From Thermoleophilia bacterium (GTDB lineage: Bacteria > Actinomycetota > Thermoleophilia > Gaiellales > Gaiellaceae), in the NCBI GenBank assembly GCA_025936595.1, contig JAICTB010000119.1, forward strand, positions 1-6,859: DNA of 6,859 nucleotides. The letters are read 5' to 3'. Shown one piece after another: positions 4,876-6,859 of this stretch. Positions within the stretch are counted from its first letter, which is position 1, and the number at the start of each line of letters is the position of its first letter. Under the pieces are notes generated by a model. The model saw nothing but the letters and a program-made list of their open reading frames with translations, made no database searches and was not told the DNA's origin. The translations under genes and the position numbers were made by a program.

Positions 4876-6144
4876 GTGCCCTCGACCGTCGTGGTCGGTG
4901 CGCAGTGGGGCGACGAAGGCAAGGGCAAGATCGTCGACCTGCTCGCCCAGCAGTCGGATGTCGTGTGCCGCTACCAGGGCGGGCCCAACGCCGGGCACAC
5001 GATCGTCGTCGACGGCGAGACGTGGAAGCTCCGCCAGATGCCGAGCGGGGTCGTCTCCGGCACCAGGTCCGTGATCGGCGCGGGCTGCGTCGTCGACGCG
5101 CAGGTCTTCGTCGACGAGGTCGACCTGCTGCAGGAACGCGGCATCGATCCATCGATCGTCGTTCTCTCCGGGAACGCGCACCTGATCATGCCGTGGCACG
5201 TGACGATCGACCAGGCGTCCGAGCGACGACTCGGGAAGCTGCAGATCGGGACGACGCGCCGCGGAATCGGGCCGACGTATGCCGACAAGGCGTCGCGCAT
5301 CGGGATCCGCGTGCAGGACGTCCTCGACGCGAAGATCCTGCGCGAGAAGATCGAGGTGGCGCTCGCCGAGAAGAATCTCTGGCTCGAGCGGATCTACGAC
5401 GTCGAGCCGTTCGACCTCGAGCAGGTGTGGTCGCAGTACGCCGCGTTCGCCGAACGTCTCGCACCGTTCGTCGGCGATGTCTCGCTGCTCGTCGACGACG
5501 CTCTGCGCGCCGGCCAGCGCGTGCTGTTCGAGGGCGCGCAGGCGACCATGCTCGACCTCGACCACGGCACGTATCCGTTCGTCACCTCGTCGAACCCGGT
5601 CGCGTCCGGCGCCGCGACGGGCGTGGGCATCGGGCCGACCCGGATCGATCGCGTGCTCGGCGTCTCGAAGGCGTACGTGACGCGCGTCGGCGAGGGGGGA
5701 TTCCCGTCCGAGATCATCGGCCTCGAGAACACGCGGCTGCGCGAGCTCGGCGGCGAGTACGGCACGGTCACCGGGCGCGAGCGACGCTGCGGCTGGCTCG
5801 ACCTCGTCGCGTTGCGCTATGCCGTGCGCGTCAACGGGATCACCTCGCTCGCGCTGACGAAGCTCGACGTGCTCTCGGCATTCGACGAGCTGCCGGTCTG
5901 CGTCCGCTATCGACTGCGCGACGGAACGGAGACGGAGCACTTCCCCGCCCACCAGTCGGACTTCCACCACGCGGAGCCGGTGTGGGAGACGCTGCGCGGC
6001 TGGTCGCAGCCGCTCGACGACGCGTCGACGGTCGACGAGCTTCCCGCGCCGGCGCGCGCGTACGTCGAGTTCGTCTCGGCTGCGCTCGACGTTCCGATCG
6101 AGCTCGTCGGAGTCGGCGCGTCGCGCGAACGCGTTCTCGCGTGA
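4876..6144 (+). CDS. purA: Adenylosuccinate synthetase
   Basis: PurA catalyses IMP + aspartate + GTP to adenylosuccinate, the first committed step from IMP to AMP, in the cytoplasm. The P-loop-like 'GAQWGDEGKGKIVD' (8-21) contains the catalytic Asp13, and 'GGPNAGHT' (35-42) contains the catalytic His41. 'GTTRRGIGPTYADKASR' (125-141) is the IMP-binding region. 'FEGAQATMLDLDHGTYPFVT' (218-237) is the second signature, 'VTGRERRCGWLD' (298-309) binds phosphate and nucleotide, and 'TKLD' (328-331) is the guanine-specificity element. The C-terminal 'VGVGASRERVL' (411-421) corresponds to the family's STGxDRxxTI end. Its 422 residues are the normal length and all key residues are present. The start is GTG, giving the exact family N-terminus, without a Shine-Dalgarno and right behind a -10-like element, so a leaderless mRNA is likely. 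Its stop overlaps the next start (GTGA). Confidence 0.98.
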   Translation: MPSTVVVGAQWGDEGKGKIVDLLAQQSDVVCRYQGGPNAGHTIVVDGETWKLRQMPSGVVSGTRSVIGAGCVVDAQVFVDEVDLLQERGIDPSIVVLSGNAHLIMPWHVTIDQASERRLGKLQIGTTRRGIGPTYADKASRIGIRVQDVLDAKILREKIEVALAEKNLWLERIYDVEPFDLEQVWSQYAAFAERLAPFVGDVSLLVDDALRAGQRVLFEGAQATMLDLDHGTYPFVTSSNPVASGAATGVGIGPTRIDRVLGVSKAYVTRVGEGGFPSEIIGLENTRLRELGGEYGTVTGRERRCGWLDLVALRYAVRVNGITSLALTKLDVLSAFDELPVCVRYRLRDGTETEHFPAHQSDFHHAEPVWETLRGWSQPLDDASTVDELPAPARAYVEFVSAALDVPIELVGVGASRERVLA

Positions 6145-6350
6145 CCCTCGCGTTCTCCGGCGACGCGTGGACGCAGCTGATCGTCGCCCTCTCGATCTTC
6201 GTTCCCGTCGTGATCACGATCGTGATCTCGATCGTCTTCCTCCGCGGCGCGAAGAACGATCCTGACGAGCAGCGCTGGCGCCGGCTCGAGGAGCAGCGGC
6301 GGGAAGCAGACGCGGCAGCACAAGACGCCGCCACCGACGACCGGGCCTGA
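6141..6350 (+). CDS. Small single-pass membrane protein coupled to purA, 69 aa
   Basis: The GTG start at 6141 overlaps the purA stop (GTGA); this is the natural start because the frame upstream is antisense or shadow to purA. Residues 13-35 are a strongly hydrophobic helix rich in Ile and Val ('QLIVALSIFVPVVITIVISI' in part). They are followed by a highly charged segment (37-69) of Arg, Glu, Gln and Asp that is likely a cytoplasmic helix or coiled coil. This gives an N-out, C-in topology by the positive-inside rule. No family is recognised and no catalytic motif is visible. Translational coupling suggests co-expression with purA, but nothing in the sequence ties it to purine synthesis. Confidence 0.6.
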   Translation: MTLAFSGDAWTQLIVALSIFVPVVITIVISIVFLRGAKNDPDEQRWRRLEEQRREADAAAQDAATDDRA

Positions 6351-6439
6351 CGCGCGGCCGGAGAGGGGCGCCGCAGCAAGAGACCCGGCGGGCGGCTGTG
6401 TCGAATCTGTGCCGTATCTGAGTCCAACCGCCTACTGCG

Positions 6440-6452
6440 TGGTCAGACCAAG
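6440..6452. repeat. First copy of the TGGTCAGACCAAG repeat
   Basis: The 13-mer is identical to 6560-6572, exactly 120 bp apart. Its core TGGT-CAG-ACCA is a small palindrome with a three-base loop. The flanks here form only a poor stem (for example ACT 6434-6436 with AGT 6451-6453), so this looks like a degenerate copy of the complete hairpin downstream. Confidence 0.6.
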
Positions 6453-6493
6453 TGTGGCCAACGTGTGCAGATCGATCCACAGGCTGGACGCTC

Positions 6494-6508
6494 CGCCCCA
6501 GCTGGGCG
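6494..6508. repeat. Short GC hairpin CGCCC-CAGCT-GGGCG
   Basis: Five-base-pair arms surround a five-base loop, and the central CCCAGCTGGG (6497-6506) is itself a 10-bp palindrome. TTTG follows, so weak terminator activity is possible on the plus strand. Confidence 0.3.
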
Positions 6509-6548
6509 TTTGCGCGCTCGGCGCAGGTCGGGGGACGCGTCTGTTCGG

Positions 6549-6581
6549 GCCATGTCCCCTGGTCAGACCAAGGGACATGGC
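6549..6581. repeat. Strong REP-like hairpin, possible bidirectional terminator
   Basis: GCCATGTCCC (6549-6558) pairs perfectly with GGGACATGGC (6572-6581). After one C/A mismatch (6559/6571), TGGT pairs with ACCA around the triloop CAG. The total is 14 paired bases in a 33-nt element. A partial copy of the arm, CATGTCC, recurs at 6591-6597. There is no T-run on either side. Its place between convergent genes and the repeated GGTCAGACC core fit a repetitive extragenic palindrome that may also end transcripts. Confidence 0.65.
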
Positions 6582-6655
6582 GCCGTTGGGCATGTCCGGT
6601 TCCGACCACGAGACCAACGCCCCTCTGATCGACACGTGCCGGTCGTCCGCAGGGG

Positions 6656-6859
6656 TTACCGAGACTCTCGGCGATGCACTCGTTCGAGGTCGCCCGGGGT
6701 GTCGACGTCTGCGACGAGCTGCGGGTCGACATCGACCCCGGCCACGTCCAGCTCGCCGTACGTACGGTAGAGGGCGAGCGGGCCGCCGGCGAGTCGCGCC
6801 TCGAGGAGTGGCAGCGCCGACTTCGCCCATGCGCCCGGCAGCGGCCCGGTTTGCGGGAC
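6656..6859 (-). CDS. MobA-like NTP transferase (molybdenum cofactor guanylyltransferase family), C-terminal part
   Basis: The minus-strand frame is open from the window edge to the TAA complementary to 6656-6658, giving 67 residues; the start lies outside the window. The visible end carries 'QTGPLPGAWAKSALPLLE', matching the MobA segment in which the acceptor-side loop 'PLPGxY' precedes a helix. It finishes with 'VADVDTPGDLERV', the 'dvDTPeDL' motif typical of MobA/NTP_transf_3 proteins, where the Asp region helps hold metal and nucleotide. MobA joins GMP to molybdopterin in the cytoplasm. Family members also include CTP- or GTP-dependent transferases for other substrates, so the exact substrate is open. 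It is convergent with the purA-linked membrane protein gene. Confidence 0.72.
   Translation of the reverse strand, partial: VPQTGPLPGAWAKSALPLLEARLAGGPLALYRTYGELDVAGVDVDPQLVADVDTPGDLERVHRRESR

Larger units (their letters stand above)
6351..6655. other. Gene-free interval between convergent genes, with several palindromes
   Basis: I see no credible gene here. The frames that cross it lack family features and run through the flanking genes in the wrong frame. The interval lies between the stop codons of the membrane protein (plus strand) and the MobA-like gene (minus strand). It contains two copies of TGGTCAGACCAAG, a strong hairpin at 6549-6581, a short CGCCC/GGGCG hairpin at 6494-6508 and a CGTTGG/CCAACG inverted repeat (6584-6589 with 6614-6619). 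Such content fits a two-way termination region that has collected repetitive extragenic palindromes. Confidence 0.6.

Noticed and set aside
4525..5970. 481-codon minus-strand frame opposite purA and the small zinc-ribbon-like gene
   Set aside because: High-GC antisense shadow with Arg/Asp/Val-rich low-quality sequence, fully opposite a certain purA gene, and no family motif.
4905..6140. Long Arg-rich plus-strand frame inside purA running into the membrane protein gene
   Set aside because: It is an out-of-frame reading of purA made of Arg/Ala/Gly-rich sequence. Only its last part, from 6141, is a plausible gene.
6341..6361. Possible stem CCGGGCC/GGCCGG around the stop codon of the 69-aa gene
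   Set aside because: Six pairs with a bulge, no T-run, and expected by chance in DNA of this GC content.
6756..6767. Perfect 12-bp palindrome CCGTACGTACGG
   Set aside because: It lies inside the MobA-like coding sequence (Tyr-Arg-Thr-Tyr) and has no repeat partner or promoter; probably chance.
6214..6830. Three frames (plus 6465-6770; minus 6432-6830 and 6214-6732) across the last intergenic region
   Set aside because: They cross the palindromes and the MobA-like gene in the wrong frames and have Arg/Thr/Ser-rich sequence without motifs.
1..6859. tRNA, rRNA, CRISPR array or insertion sequence
   Set aside because: I saw no cloverleaf, rRNA signature, spaced repeat array or transposase reading frame in the window.

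Overview
The window is GC-rich throughout and carries a housekeeping block, rpsF-ssb-rpsR-rplI-dnaB, followed by purA. It also shows the zinc-ligand form of S18, actinobacterial-style promoters that sit right against start codons, frequent TTG/GTG starts and a Gram-positive-type LexA box. Together these suggest a high-GC actinobacterium. A deep lineage such as Thermoleophilia (Gaiella/Solirubrobacter-like) is my best guess, inferred from style and gene order rather than from any database comparison.

Layout. Positions 2-646 hold the 3' part of a DapA/N-acetylneuraminate-lyase family aldolase. Converging on it, and overlapping its end by 18 nt, is a small membrane-anchored protein on the minus strand (629-865). 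From 977 a compact plus-strand operon encodes ribosomal protein S6, single-stranded-DNA-binding protein, S18 and L9 (to 2783). The S6 and S18 genes both start with TTG, and S6 and L9 both carry long Ala/Glu/Asp-rich tails. A 232-nt regulatory interval (2784-3015) then precedes the replicative helicase gene dnaB (3016-4377). Two small uncharacterised genes follow dnaB, each overlapping its upstream neighbour by an ATGA. Their products are paralogues of each other and share a CxxC...CxxxH pattern that looks metal-binding. purA (4876-6144) starts with GTG directly behind a -10-like element, and a one-helix membrane protein is coupled to its end (6141-6350). A 305-nt gene-free interval (6351-6655) contains a repeated palindrome and a strong hairpin. 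The window closes with the C-terminal part of a MobA-like nucleotidyltransferase on the minus strand (6656-6859).

The most interesting part is the rplI-dnaB interval. It contains six TCCAC/GTGGA-type cores (one degenerate) at an exact 11-bp period (2789-2848), plus three more cores downstream. These resemble the core of the DnaA box. About 55 bp further on, a perfect 12-bp palindrome matching the Gram-positive LexA consensus directly abuts a perfect TATAAT. This suggests that dnaB expression, or local replication initiation or DnaA titration, responds to both DnaA and the SOS system. The second unusual element is the tandem pair of zinc-ribbon-like small proteins translationally coupled to dnaB.

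Functionally, the window joins translation (S6, S18, L9), replication and repair (SSB, DnaB) and purine synthesis (PurA). The flanking metabolic genes appear unrelated.
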